Origin: Leptospiraceae bacterium
GTDB taxonomy: Bacteria; Spirochaetota; Leptospiria; Turneriellales; Turneriellaceae
DNA: 64,000 bases
NCBI GenBank assembly: GCA_025055765.1
Contig: JANWWS010000007.1
Span: forward strand, 62,001-126,000
Direction: 5' to 3'
The position numbers and the translations under genes were made by a program. Below are positions 1-8,152 of this stretch, piece after piece; the first letter of the stretch is position 1; each line of letters opens with the position of its first letter. The notes under the pieces are model-generated. The model had not been told where the DNA came from. It saw only the letters and a list, made by a program, of their open reading frames with translations, and made no database searches.

Positions 1-1
1 G

Positions 2-604
2 TTTGTAGGAAAACCACTAGAACTTGACGAAGAAACTGTCTCTACTCTCGTAGATGCACCAGCTGTACGAGAACTATTTGTCACTATTATACATGATTCC
101 ATCATAGAGTTTAACCGCAAATTCAATCCCTTTTTTGGTGGGCTCACAGCTCTTGGTCTTGATAAACAAATACGCGAGTTTATTACCCCTTTTATGGGAC
201 ATATCACGGAACTTGCTAAAAATTTTATTTTAAATCCAGCCAATCGAGCCAAAATCGGCGAGTTTCAAGAAATTGCCTTTGATCTCGTTGTGCGCCAAAA
301 ACCTGCTTTTTTTTATAATTTGAGTAGCAAGGAGGGAGACGAGCTTTTTATTCAAGCCCTGCATGAAACCTTTCGCGATCAAGAACTAAAGGAATTCGTA
401 TTAGAGATTTTCCGTAAATATCGTTTAGATGTAGAAGCAAAGCATGGCCAAAAGAGCCTAAAAGACTACTTAGCGGAAAATGGGATCCATCCGACCCCAC
501 CCGTAATAAGCGATGAGGAACTGGACTTTTATCTAAAAAAAGCAGCCGAGAGCCCTACCCTTTTGTGGTTTTTGCAAGAAGAATTTGAACTATACCAAAA
601 ATGA
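2..604 (+). CDS. Hypothetical protein, 5' end outside the window
   Basis: The frame is open from the left edge to TGA at 602-604, so about 200 C-terminal residues are visible and the true start lies upstream; the ATG at 194 is internal. The product is soluble-looking and helix-rich, with no cysteine, no signal peptide and no membrane segment in the visible part. It has a hydrophobic FNPFFGGLTALG segment and an acidic tail. I do not recognise the family. The stop overlaps the next start as ATGA, so it is probably translationally coupled to the lipoprotein gene that follows. Confidence 0.75.
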   Translation, partial: FVGKPLELDEETVSTLVDAPAVRELFVTIIHDSIIEFNRKFNPFFGGLTALGLDKQIREFITPFMGHITELAKNFILNPANRAKIGEFQEIAFDLVVRQKPAFFYNLSSKEGDELFIQALHETFRDQELKEFVLEIFRKYRLDVEAKHGQKSLKDYLAENGIHPTPPVISDEELDFYLKKAAESPTLLWFLQEEFELYQK

Positions 605-1311
605 ATTTTGTTGTTTTTGTCATTTTTTGGGTTCTCTCCCCCATTGGCTGTGCCTCTACACAAAGCCACGGCAAAGAGAGAGCTAACCCTACTTTAGCTA
701 AGCAAGCTCTCCATGAGAAGTTGCGCCAAAATTACCCGGCCTACGCACGGCTGCAAGCTTACTTTACCCTTAAGGGAAAGGTGGATGGCCAAGAAATTTA
801 TTATGAGGGAATCCTTGATTCAAAACAAAAGTCTTTTTCTGTATTGCTTAAAGACAGTATCTTTAAATCTCCCCTTTTTTCTATAAAAATTGACGAGGAA
901 AAGGTAATTCAAATAGATTATCTCAGGGACAAGAAAGAGACCATACCCTTTGAGGAATACCGCTGGGTGGTGCTTTTTGGGCGGCTTTTTCCCTTTCGCT
1001 TTTTTTATCCCATTCTCAAAGGCTACCTTCCTAATGAGATTTTCCTAGAAGATACGGTTTACGAAGAAACAAAGGAGGGTAAAATTAGATTTTTATTTAA
1101 GACCCCTTATTTTGACGCCCGCGCTGTCATCGAGGAAGGTATCTTGCGCAACCTCTTCTACAAAAACGAGATAAACCAAGAAGTAGTAGCCATAACTTTT
1201 GAGGGAACATCCATGGCCCAGGGACGCTATTTTCCTCAAAAAATCTACATTTCACGGCCAAAGACTCTCGACTATGTACAATTAAACTTCTCTAGGGTGG
1301 TAGTCGAATAA
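601..1311 (+). CDS. Lipoprotein, possibly LolB/DUF4292-like fold
   Basis: A 236-residue protein with a short hydrophobic N-terminus ending in a lipobox (SPIGC, Cys about 17), so it should be a membrane-anchored lipoprotein. The rest alternates strands and short helices ([19 protein letters not shown], then [17 protein letters not shown]), as in LolA/LolB-fold or DUF4292 lipoproteins. That assignment is an inference from pattern and not a recognised motif. The start overlaps the previous stop (ATGA) and the stop overlaps the next start (TAATG), so it sits inside a tight operon with a DNA-repair glycosylase and a cytochrome. Confidence 0.7.
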   Translation: MNFVVFVIFWVLSPIGCASTQSHGKERANPTLAKQALHEKLRQNYPAYARLQAYFTLKGKVDGQEIYYEGILDSKQKSFSVLLKDSIFKSPLFSIKIDEEKVIQIDYLRDKKETIPFEEYRWVVLFGRLFPFRFFYPILKGYLPNEIFLEDTVYEETKEGKIRFLFKTPYFDARAVIEEGILRNLFYKNEINQEVVAITFEGTSMAQGRYFPQKIYISRPKTLDYVQLNFSRVVVE

Positions 1312-1949
1312 TGGAGGAGCTTGAAAAATTACGTAAAGAAGTATCGGCATGTGTGCGCTGCATACTGCATACCACACGCACACAGACAGTTTTTGGAGAA
1401 GGCAATCCACATGCCAAGGTTATGTTTATTGGCGAAGGACCTGGCAAAACGGAAGATCTCACGGGGCGCCCTTTTGTAGGTCGAGCGGGTGAGCTTTTAA
1501 CCCGCATCATTGAACGAGGCATGAAAATCCCCCGCAGCGAAGTCTACATCGCCAACATTGTCAAATGCCGACCCACTGTTGATTTAGCTTTTCAAAAAGA
1601 CAGACCCCCCACTCCCGAGGAGGTGGCCCAGTGCTCTCCCTTTCTTGAGCGACAAATTCAACTTATTAAGCCTAAGGTAATTGTAGCCCTGGGAGGACCT
1701 GCTGCCAAATACTTATTAAAGACAGAACTTGGCATAACTAAGTTACGCGGAAAGTGGGGATGGCATGGTGACATTCCCGTTATGCCCACCTACCACCCCA
1801 GCTATGTTTTACGCAACGGGGGGGAGGAAAGCCCATTAAAAAAAGATGTCTGGGAGGATATTAAAAAGGTCATGGCATACCTAGATGGCAAACTGGTCCT
1901 TTCCCAGCCAAGATCACCTTCCCAGCAAGAACTTTGGCTTGATCTATGA
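1311..1949 (+). CDS. Family 4 uracil-DNA glycosylase (Fe-S type)
   Basis: A 212-residue type-4 uracil-DNA glycosylase, which removes uracil from DNA after cytosine deamination. The Fe-S cluster ligands are visible as C14 and C17 (CVRC), C86 (KCRP) and C108, with spacing like known family 4 enzymes. Active-site motif 1 is GEGPGKTED at 41-49 and motif 2 is HPSYVLR from residue 162. Family members more often read GEAPG in motif 1; the G is a minor variant. The length is normal. The gene is embedded between lipoprotein and cytochrome genes, so the operon does not reveal a dedicated repair unit. Confidence 0.95.
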   Translation: MEELEKLRKEVSACVRCILHTTRTQTVFGEGNPHAKVMFIGEGPGKTEDLTGRPFVGRAGELLTRIIERGMKIPRSEVYIANIVKCRPTVDLAFQKDRPPTPEEVAQCSPFLERQIQLIKPKVIVALGGPAAKYLLKTELGITKLRGKWGWHGDIPVMPTYHPSYVLRNGGEESPLKKDVWEDIKKVMAYLDGKLVLSQPRSPSQQELWLDL

Positions 1950-2416
1950 AAAAACTAATATTGTTATTTTTTATGCTTTCGTGTGCTGGGCGCAATGTAA
2001 AAAATCTCTCACCCGAAGAAAAACCCCATAGCCGCCAAGATTGGATCCTTTTGCGAGCGGCCCACTTTGGTATCCTGCCAAGTGAAGCGGAAAAAAGAGA
2101 CCTCTTAATACGAGAGGATACCCCCTTTCGAGAAGAGGACGAAGAACTAAAAAAAGAAGCCGCTTTAATTTGGAGGGACATGTGCGCCCTCTGCCATGGT
2201 ATCGATGGAGATCCATCCAAGAGCCTTCTTGTCGAGCCCAAACCTAAAAAACTAGGAGGCTTCGCCATGCGCATGGGTTTTTTCTTTGGTGGGGATGCTA
2301 TGCGCACAGCTATTTATAAAATTATCCGAGATGGGAAAGGACGCATGCCTGGCTTTGCTCAAAAGCTCAGCCGCGAACAAATGTGGGCCATGGTCCGCTA
2401 TTTAGAGAGGATGTAA
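1946..2416 (+). CDS. Monoheme cytochrome c lipoprotein
   Basis: A 156-residue protein with a lipoprotein signal ending FMLSC (lipid Cys 13). The heme-c motif CALCH lies at 80-84, and a C-terminal MPGF (M134) is the likely axial methionine of a class I cytochrome c. A charged linker of about 50 residues separates the anchor from the heme domain. It is probably a membrane-tethered electron carrier on the periplasmic side. No oxidase, reductase or cytochrome c maturation gene lies in the window, so its partners are unknown. The start overlaps the end of the glycosylase gene by four bases. Confidence 0.9.
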   Translation: MKKLILLFFMLSCAGRNVKNLSPEEKPHSRQDWILLRAAHFGILPSEAEKRDLLIREDTPFREEDEELKKEAALIWRDMCALCHGIDGDPSKSLLVEPKPKKLGGFAMRMGFFFGGDAMRTAIYKIIRDGKGRMPGFAQKLSREQMWAMVRYLERM

Positions 2417-2485
2417 AAGCGCCGGATCTCGTTTAGGATTTTGAAAATTATTTACAAAAAGCCGCCAACACAAAAGAAAGATAAT

Positions 2486-3292
2486 ATGCCTCATCGGTTC
2501 CATGGTCGCTATCTCATTACCGGGGCTTCCCAAGGGATTGGCTTTGAGATAGCCCGTATCTTAGGAAAAAGAAATTGTGAGCTACTTTTACTTTCGCGAT
2601 CCGAAACAAAACTAGAAAAGGCGAGAAAACTTTTAGCCAAAGATAACATATCTTGCCAAACTATTACTTGTGACCTAGCAAAGCCTGAAAGTATTCAAAA
2701 AGCAGCCAAGCAAATTCGACGCAGCTGCGCAACATTAAACGGTATAATCAATAACGCTGGTTATGCCTATCCTGGCTATTTTCATGAACTGCCTATAGAA
2801 GAGTTTTCCAAAACCATGGCCGTTGATTACCTTGGTGCTGCCCTAATTAGCCGTGAGCTCGTTGAGCTTGTAGCCAAAGGTGGTCTCTTGTCCTTTACTT
2901 CTTCTGTTGTCGGATTTATGGGTGTTTTTGGTTACTCCGCCTACGCACCCGCCAAATTTGCCCTCATGGGGCTTGCCGAAACTTTGCGCCAAGAGCTTTA
3001 CTTTCGCGATATACAAGTGAGTGTCCTGTGTCCTCCAGATACCGATACCCCGGGCTATCATGAAGAAAACAAGACAAAGCCCCCTGAAACCATGGCTTTG
3101 TCAAAGACCGCCAAGCTTATGACAGCACAGGAGGTAGCCGAGTCCTTTGTACGGGGAGTAGAACGCGGCCAATTTTTAATCACCTGTAACCTTGAATCAG
3201 CCTTCTTGTATCATTTTCATCGAATATTCCCCTCTCTAAGCCACCGCATTATCCTTGGACTTATAAAAAAAGCAAGAAAAAAACAAAGCTAA
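2486..3292 (+). CDS. SDR oxidoreductase, 3-ketodihydrosphingosine reductase-like
   Basis: A short-chain dehydrogenase with TGASQGIG near residue 12 (cofactor binding), NNAG, and an active site of Ser plus YAPAK. After the catalytic Lys comes PPDTDTPGYHEENKTKP, very close to the PPDTDTPGF(x)EENRTKP signature I know from eukaryotic 3-ketodihydrosphingosine reductase (KDSR/TSC10), followed by a hydrophobic C-terminal stretch. This suggests reduction of a long-chain ketone, possibly a sphingoid base. I use the ATG at 2486; a TTG at 2441 would add 15 unlikely residues. No serine palmitoyltransferase lies in the window, so the substrate is inference. An alpha/beta hydrolase gene follows after two bases. 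Confidence 0.85.
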   Translation: MPHRFHGRYLITGASQGIGFEIARILGKRNCELLLLSRSETKLEKARKLLAKDNISCQTITCDLAKPESIQKAAKQIRRSCATLNGIINNAGYAYPGYFHELPIEEFSKTMAVDYLGAALISRELVELVAKGGLLSFTSSVVGFMGVFGYSAYAPAKFALMGLAETLRQELYFRDIQVSVLCPPDTDTPGYHEENKTKPPETMALSKTAKLMTAQEVAESFVRGVERGQFLITCNLESAFLYHFHRIFPSLSHRIILGLIKKARKKQS

Positions 3293-3294
3293 TA

Positions 3295-4308
3295 ATGCTC
3301 TCTGCTTTTTGCCGAGCATTGCTTTTTCTAGTACAACAGGCCTTAGGGAAATCCTTAGCTGTCAGCTCTCGAGAGAAGATAATTGGCCGCTTTTTATGTG
3401 ATATTTATGAACCCAAGGATAGAAAAACTCAGGGGACCATTGTCTTTGTCCATGGCATGACCCTTATGGGCTCACGAGATCCCCGCCAGATTATGGTATG
3501 CCGCTCACTTGCCGGCGCAGGTTACCTAGTTGTGGCCCCCTTTTTTCAAGAAATTAGTAAGACAAGTATTACAGAAAAATCTATTGAGAACATTGTCGAA
3601 AGTAGTCTCGAGATCTTAAAAGACCCAAATCTTGCCAAAAAAGAAAAAATAGCTTTTTTTGCACCTAGTTTTTCCGCAGCGTTAGTTATAAGGGCAGCCT
3701 CTTCCCGCTCCCTTCAAGACAAGATTAGCGCTATTTGCAGTGTTGGTACCTTTGCCCATGTAGATCATGTCATCGAGTATGCCTTACAACACGAAACTGG
3801 AGACGAATATGCCCGTCTTATTATTTTAAAAAATTTCGTGGAACTCTCCACGGGCAAAAACCCGGCGTTGCGCCGTGCTCTTGAACTCAAAATTGCTGAT
3901 AACTGGCACCGCCGCCAAGAAAAAGAACAAGAGTTTCCCCAATATCTAAAAAAATTAAAACCCAAAGATAAAAAGCTTGTACTTTCTTTAATAGAAGATC
4001 GCCAAACAGCCGCTTATCATTTTCGCCGCTTTTTACCAAAAATAAAAAATTTGTCTCAAGCTATAAATCCTGTCTTAGCACTAGATAAACTAAAAGCCGC
4101 GCTTTTATTGCTGCACGGAAAGTATGACCCCGTCATTCCTCCCACAGAAAGCAGCTTTCTTTACACAGAACTAGAAGCCCGGAAAAAACCCGTTAAGCTT
4201 TGCATTACTTCTTTTATTTCTCATGGTGACAATAAAATTTCTCTGAGCCAAGTCAGAGAAATCTTGAGGGTCTGGTCTGCCTTTGCCTGGTATTTTTATC
4301 GGGTATAA
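3295..4308 (+). CDS. Alpha/beta hydrolase family protein
   Basis: A 337-residue alpha/beta-hydrolase-fold protein. VFVHGMT (about residue 52) is the oxyanion-hole strand, LLHGKYDPVIPP is the acid loop, and SHGD near the C-terminus could supply the catalytic His. The nucleophile elbow reads FAPSFSA in place of G-x-S-x-G, so the Ser is present but its glycines are replaced. A long charged helical insert (about 190-250) forms a lid. It directly follows the KDSR-like SDR, so a lipid ester or amide is a reasonable substrate guess, but nothing in the sequence proves it. Its stop codon abuts the stop of the convergent gene. Confidence 0.75.
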   Translation: MLSAFCRALLFLVQQALGKSLAVSSREKIIGRFLCDIYEPKDRKTQGTIVFVHGMTLMGSRDPRQIMVCRSLAGAGYLVVAPFFQEISKTSITEKSIENIVESSLEILKDPNLAKKEKIAFFAPSFSAALVIRAASSRSLQDKISAICSVGTFAHVDHVIEYALQHETGDEYARLIILKNFVELSTGKNPALRRALELKIADNWHRRQEKEQEFPQYLKKLKPKDKKLVLSLIEDRQTAAYHFRRFLPKIKNLSQAINPVLALDKLKAALLLLHGKYDPVIPPTESSFLYTELEARKKPVKLCITSFISHGDNKISLSQVREILRVWSAFAWYFYRV

Positions 4309-5283
4309 CTATTTTTGTTTTGTTTGAATGGTTTCCATTTTTAAGCGCATGCGAATTTCTTCGTCATGCCAGCGATTTAAACTATCAGAACCATCTATTT
4401 TGTATTTGTCGGGTATGCGGGGATCAAAAATGGGATCGAGTTTTTTTTCCCTGACATAATAGTTTTGGTTAAACTCCCCCTGCTTGGCATCATAGGGTGC
4501 TTCTGAACTAAATTCACCCTTTTGGACAAGGTACATTCTATTGCGGTGGAGAAGTTGAAATACATAAAGGGCATTGAGTTTCGACTGACGGCAATTTTCA
4601 ATGACCTTGCGGTAGGTATCAAGACGCATGCGCCTTATCTTAGGATCTCGGTTTTCAATCCGCATGTTTTTTATGGCCGGATCATCGCTTTCAAGCTGAG
4701 GTTCAAACACCTTTTCGATCTCCTGTGCCTCTATTGTGGCTCTTCTGGAAATGCCAAGAAGTTCGTAACCTTTGTTTATGGCATCCACAATAGCATATTT
4801 GTCATAAACCAAATGAAAATCTTTGGGATCATAGAGCACTTTTTCTTTAGGCGCTTCTCTATCTCTTAAAAAGCGCTTTACAAATTCACTGTTCGGTGCA
4901 TATTTTAATTCTACCTCAACCACCTGCATCAAGGCATCCTGTAAGATAGCCTGAGTACGATCAAGATACTGGGCTGCCATTTCTTCATAAAGCTTGTCTA
5001 AGTCTGTTTGAGCATCAAGGAAAGACCGGTACGACTCCACATAATTTTCTTCAAAGAAAAAACCCAGTGCCTTCGAGTATTTCTTTCTTATTTCATTATA
5101 GCGGGTTTTCTTATCTTCATCACCAAAATTCCGGATTGGGATATCGATAAAGACAAGGTCGTGTAAAGTCTCATAGCGCTTCGCCTTGGCTTTTTCTGCA
5201 GGTGATTCTGCAAAAACATTTACAAGCAAAAAAGCTGGACTTATTAAGAGCAAAAAGAACCGCATGCTTTTCACCAAAGACAT
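4309..5283 (-). CDS. Secreted helical protein of unknown function
   Basis: A 324-residue protein with a clear signal peptide ending VFAES, so it is exported. The mature part is highly charged and helical, with an internal linker rich in Asp/Glu/Arg (ESDDPAIKNMRIENRDPKIR). It has no cysteine pair, repeat or catalytic motif that I recognise. The ATG at 5283 has a good Shine-Dalgarno sequence (GGGAG, about 7 bases upstream). A sigma-28-like promoter precedes it and is shared back to back with the HEAT-like lipoprotein gene. That suggests a role in the envelope or in motility, but this is inference. Confidence 0.8.
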   Translation of the reverse strand: MSLVKSMRFFLLLISPAFLLVNVFAESPAEKAKAKRYETLHDLVFIDIPIRNFGDEDKKTRYNEIRKKYSKALGFFFEENYVESYRSFLDAQTDLDKLYEEMAAQYLDRTQAILQDALMQVVEVELKYAPNSEFVKRFLRDREAPKEKVLYDPKDFHLVYDKYAIVDAINKGYELLGISRRATIEAQEIEKVFEPQLESDDPAIKNMRIENRDPKIRRMRLDTYRKVIENCRQSKLNALYVFQLLHRNRMYLVQKGEFSSEAPYDAKQGEFNQNYYVREKKLDPIFDPRIPDKYKIDGSDSLNRWHDEEIRMRLKMETIQTKQK

Positions 5284-5301
5284 AGATTACTCCCTGATTT
5301 T

Positions 5302-5330
5302 TTATCGGATTTGCCAAGCTCAAAATTTAG
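5302..5330 (-). promoter_or_regulatory. Sigma-28-like promoter of the secreted protein gene
   Basis: Read on the minus strand, CTAAA (5330-5326), a 16-base spacer and TCCGATAA (5309-5302) closely match the enteric sigma-28 (FliA) consensus CTAAA-N15-GCCGATAA. The predicted start of transcription is near 5296, which leaves room for the GGGAG ribosome site before the ATG at 5283. The element also forms one arm of an inverted repeat with the plus-strand promoter. Confidence 0.55.
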
Positions 5331-5346
5331 CTGAGCTATCCGATAA
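5320..5346 (+). promoter_or_regulatory. Sigma-28-like promoter of the repeat lipoprotein gene
   Basis: TCCGATAA at 5339-5346 is the exact inverse of the element at 5302-5309: the 9-base arms TTATCGGAT and ATCCGATAA are perfect complements, and an inner pair AGCTCA/TGAGCT lies at 5317-5322 and 5332-5337. A weak -35 (TCAAAA, 5320-5325) precedes it. Transcription would begin about at the ATG at 5353, so the message would be leaderless. Confidence 0.45.
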
Positions 5347-5352
5347 TTAGCC

Positions 5353-6786
5353 ATGCGCTTGGCGCTTTTTTTTCTCGTAAAGATGATTTTCTTTCTCTCT
5401 TGTCAAAGTGGCCCTATTCGTGAAAGCGAAAAAATTAGGGAAGCTGGCGTTAAAGCGCGAGAGGGCAGAGAAAATGCTAAAAAAGCTTTGCTTAAAAATC
5501 TCGATCCAGCATACAAGTTACCAGATGCCCAGCTCTCCCAGACCCTTGAAGAATTAAAACCTTTCTCGGCGCAACCTGAGGTACAGAACTCAGCAAAGGC
5601 TTACCTTTATCATGAAAACCCAGATGTGCGTGTACGTGCTCTCGAACTCTGGCTTTCCTCAGGCAATACGGAACCCAAACTAGCCGATATCTTAATTACC
5701 AATGGGCAAAAATATCGTGAACTTACCCCCTATGAGTACAAACTCTGTGCGGAGGGCGATGACGAGCGCTTACTTGAACTTTTGGGAAATCACCTCGGCC
5801 GAAAGCCAGAAAATGATCCTATTATTTTAGAGAGCATTGGGCAAATTTTAAAGAAAAACTTAACTAAGTCAAGAGAAGCCGAGAGTCCCCCACAAAACAC
5901 CCCAACTCCCCAAGACAAGGGTCAAGAAAAAGGAACAAAACAAGAACTTGATCCAATAAAAGAATTCTTGCCCTCGCTTGAAAAAGGTGGGGAAGAAAAG
6001 GATTTAGCCAAGCGTGCTGAGATGCTGTTACTGAATTACGCTGCCACCGCACCTAATAACGAACTTAGGGACGAAGCTCTCTCTAGTTATGAAAAGGCAC
6101 ACGCTCCTGGTGGCTATAGCCATTTACTGCAATTACTAGAAAACTACCAAGAGAGCTTAGCTTTAAGGCTTGCCATTTTAAACTACCTTGCCCCTCGTGA
6201 GAAAAATCGGGAAAAACCCCAACTCAAAGAGGTTTTACTGAAAATACGAAAGAAAGCAAAAGCCGAACCTCCTTTTTTAAGTCGCCTTGAAGAAATCTTG
6301 CGAGAATTTTACCCAGAGGAAGCTCTTGCCGAAAAGCCCAAGAGAGAAAAACCAAAAGTTAGTTTTAATAAAAGGTTAGCCTACCGAGGAAAACTCACCC
6401 TAAGCGAAATAAGAAAACTTAAGAAATTAAATGAAAGACAAAAATTAGCTTTTATCCTAAAAAAATATTTTGGTGATCCAAATTTATTGCTCAAGATGGA
6501 AGAACATAGCCGGGCTCTCCTTCAAGGTTTCAAGGACCCTGCTGCAAGAATTCTTTTTGCGGCTTTTAGCGAAATAAATCCTGGCTTAAATTTTTTTGAG
6601 CTTCGCAACAAAGCAAAAGAAAATTTTCTCTCAAGCCGCTTTTTTGCTCATGTAATGCGCCGCATTATAACCGAAAGCTACCCGCCTTCCTGGCAAATTC
6701 TCGCGACGCGCAATGTTTGGGGGGTAGATGATACAACCGCCCAGATTTTAGTTCAGCTATACTTAGCCGAGAAAAAATTACTGTAG
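5353..6786 (+). CDS. HEAT-like repeat lipoprotein
   Basis: A 477-residue protein with a lipoprotein signal (FFLSC, lipid Cys about 17). Two helical-repeat regions are separated by a hydrophilic Pro/Gln/Lys linker (about 176-205). The repeats contain HEAT-like phrases such as YHENPDVRVRALELWLSSG, which point to a protein-interaction scaffold anchored in a membrane. There is no Shine-Dalgarno sequence, and the ATG lies about six bases after the promoter -10, so a leaderless message is likely. It precedes the chemotaxis operon by 65 bases. A motility role is possible but unproven. Confidence 0.75.
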   Translation: MRLALFFLVKMIFFLSCQSGPIRESEKIREAGVKAREGRENAKKALLKNLDPAYKLPDAQLSQTLEELKPFSAQPEVQNSAKAYLYHENPDVRVRALELWLSSGNTEPKLADILITNGQKYRELTPYEYKLCAEGDDERLLELLGNHLGRKPENDPIILESIGQILKKNLTKSREAESPPQNTPTPQDKGQEKGTKQELDPIKEFLPSLEKGGEEKDLAKRAEMLLLNYAATAPNNELRDEALSSYEKAHAPGGYSHLLQLLENYQESLALRLAILNYLAPREKNREKPQLKEVLLKIRKKAKAEPPFLSRLEEILREFYPEEALAEKPKREKPKVSFNKRLAYRGKLTLSEIRKLKKLNERQKLAFILKKYFGDPNLLLKMEEHSRALLQGFKDPAARILFAAFSEINPGLNFFELRNKAKENFLSSRFFAHVMRRIITESYPPSWQILATRNVWGVDDTTAQILVQLYLAEKKLL

Positions 6787-6851
6787 ATCGGCAATCCATC
6801 GAAAAACTTGACCATTAAGTCAGCGTTGCCAAAGCTTTGCATATATGAGCT

Positions 6852-7670
6852 ATGGTGTTTAATCCACTTGCTATAGAGCCACTTCGTGACAGCGAGTTTC
6901 GCCAATTTCAAAAATTAATCTATGAATGGACTGGTATTTCTCTAAGCGAAGCAAAAAAAGCCTTAGTAGCGGGTCGGTTAATAAAAAGACTGCGCTACTA
7001 TAACATTAATAATTACGGTGACTATCTAAAGATTGTTTTAAGCAAGGAGCATCCTGAGGAAAAGCAAACCATGATTGACCTTCTGACTACTAACGAGACA
7101 TATTTTTTTAGAGAGGAGCGCCACTTTGCCTACTTGCGCGAGAAAATTTTACCAAAACATAAGGGATTTTTCCGTGCCTGGAGTGCCGCTTCTTCGAGCG
7201 GCGAAGAAGCCTACTCGATTGCCCTTGTGCTTGCAGACGTATTAGGCCTTGAAGGCTGGGAGGTTTTTGCATCGGACATTAGTCAAAGAATGCTTGAAGA
7301 AGCTCGCCTAGGTGTCTACCCTATAGAGGAAGCCCAGCATATTCCCGAACATCTGTTAAAGAAATTTTGCTTAAAGGGCATTAACTCACAAGAAGGCCGC
7401 TTTACTATAATTAGGGAAATTAAAAAAAATGTTCACTTTGAGCAAATTAATTTAGTAGAAAGTTTACCCTCCCATCTTGGACTCTTCGATGTGATTTTCT
7501 TGCGCAATGTCATGATTTACTTTAATCAAGAAACAAAAAAAGATATTGTCGAGCGCATTGCGGAACATCTAAAGCCAGAGGGGTTTCTTATTGTCGGCCA
7601 TGCGGAGACCTTACTCGGTGTCACCAAAAAACTAAAGCCAGTTGAGCCAACAATTTATAAAAAAGCATGA
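6852..7670 (+). CDS. cheR: CheR chemoreceptor methyltransferase
   Basis: A 272-residue SAM-dependent glutamate methyltransferase that methylates chemoreceptors during adaptation. The CheR signature TTNETYFFREERHF is at about 79-92, the SAM motif SAASSSGEEAYSIA at about 111-124, and FDVIFLRNVMIYF follows further on. The N-terminal helical receptor-recognition domain is intact and the length is typical. It opens the operon cheR-cheD-cheB-cheW-mcp; its stop overlaps the cheD start (ATGA). No cheA or cheY lies in the window, so the kinase core is encoded elsewhere. Confidence 0.97.
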   Translation: MVFNPLAIEPLRDSEFRQFQKLIYEWTGISLSEAKKALVAGRLIKRLRYYNINNYGDYLKIVLSKEHPEEKQTMIDLLTTNETYFFREERHFAYLREKILPKHKGFFRAWSAASSSGEEAYSIALVLADVLGLEGWEVFASDISQRMLEEARLGVYPIEEAQHIPEHLLKKFCLKGINSQEGRFTIIREIKKNVHFEQINLVESLPSHLGLFDVIFLRNVMIYFNQETKKDIVERIAEHLKPEGFLIVGHAETLLGVTKKLKPVEPTIYKKA

Positions 7671-8149
7671 GACAGCCTGACTTTATCGTTGAAATATTTT
7701 TGCAACCTGGGGAATTCTATTGGGGAAGTTCTGATACACGTATTAAAACTCTCTTAGGAAGTTGTGTTGCGCTTACAGTCTGGCATCCTCGTCTTCTGGT
7801 GGGAGGCATGAGCCATTCTCTTCTGCCAACAAGAGGGAAAGAAACCTCAACAGATGAGCTTTCTGCTCGTTATCTTGATGAAGCCTTTGAGCTTTTCCTA
7901 AAAGAAATACGCAAAATCCCGGCTAACCCAGCCGATTTTCAAGTAAAGCTCTTTGGTGGTGGCGATATGTTCCGGCATATTACAAAATCAGGGCTAAACA
8001 TAGGAGAAAAGAATATCCAGATGGCGCATAAGCTCATTGCCCAACATGGTTTTCAGCTTGTGGCAGAACATGTGGGAGGCAGTGGCCATCGCAATATTAT
8101 CTTTGACTTGTGGAGTGGTGATGTTTGGCTACGCCATGCACCAATATAG
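7667..8149 (+). CDS. cheD: CheD chemoreceptor glutamine deamidase
   Basis: A 160-residue CheD, which deamidates receptor glutamines and in some bacteria serves the CheC phosphatase. The catalytic Cys (LGSCV, C33) and His (GGMSH, H50) are present with the family spacing of 17. The LFGGGDMF and NIGEKNI motifs are also clear. It overlaps the cheR stop and is followed by cheB after three bases. The presence of CheD fits a spirochaete or firmicute style of chemotaxis and not the enteric style. Confidence 0.96.
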   Translation: MRQPDFIVEIFLQPGEFYWGSSDTRIKTLLGSCVALTVWHPRLLVGGMSHSLLPTRGKETSTDELSARYLDEAFELFLKEIRKIPANPADFQVKLFGGGDMFRHITKSGLNIGEKNIQMAHKLIAQHGFQLVAEHVGGSGHRNIIFDLWSGDVWLRHAPI

Positions 8150-8152
8150 AAA

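Noticed and set aside
1870-2307. Long reverse-strand open frame opposite the glycosylase and cytochrome genes
   Set aside because: It is antisense to two genes with clear motifs (HPSYVLR, CALCH), and its product is an Arg/Ser/Pro-rich shadow without family features.
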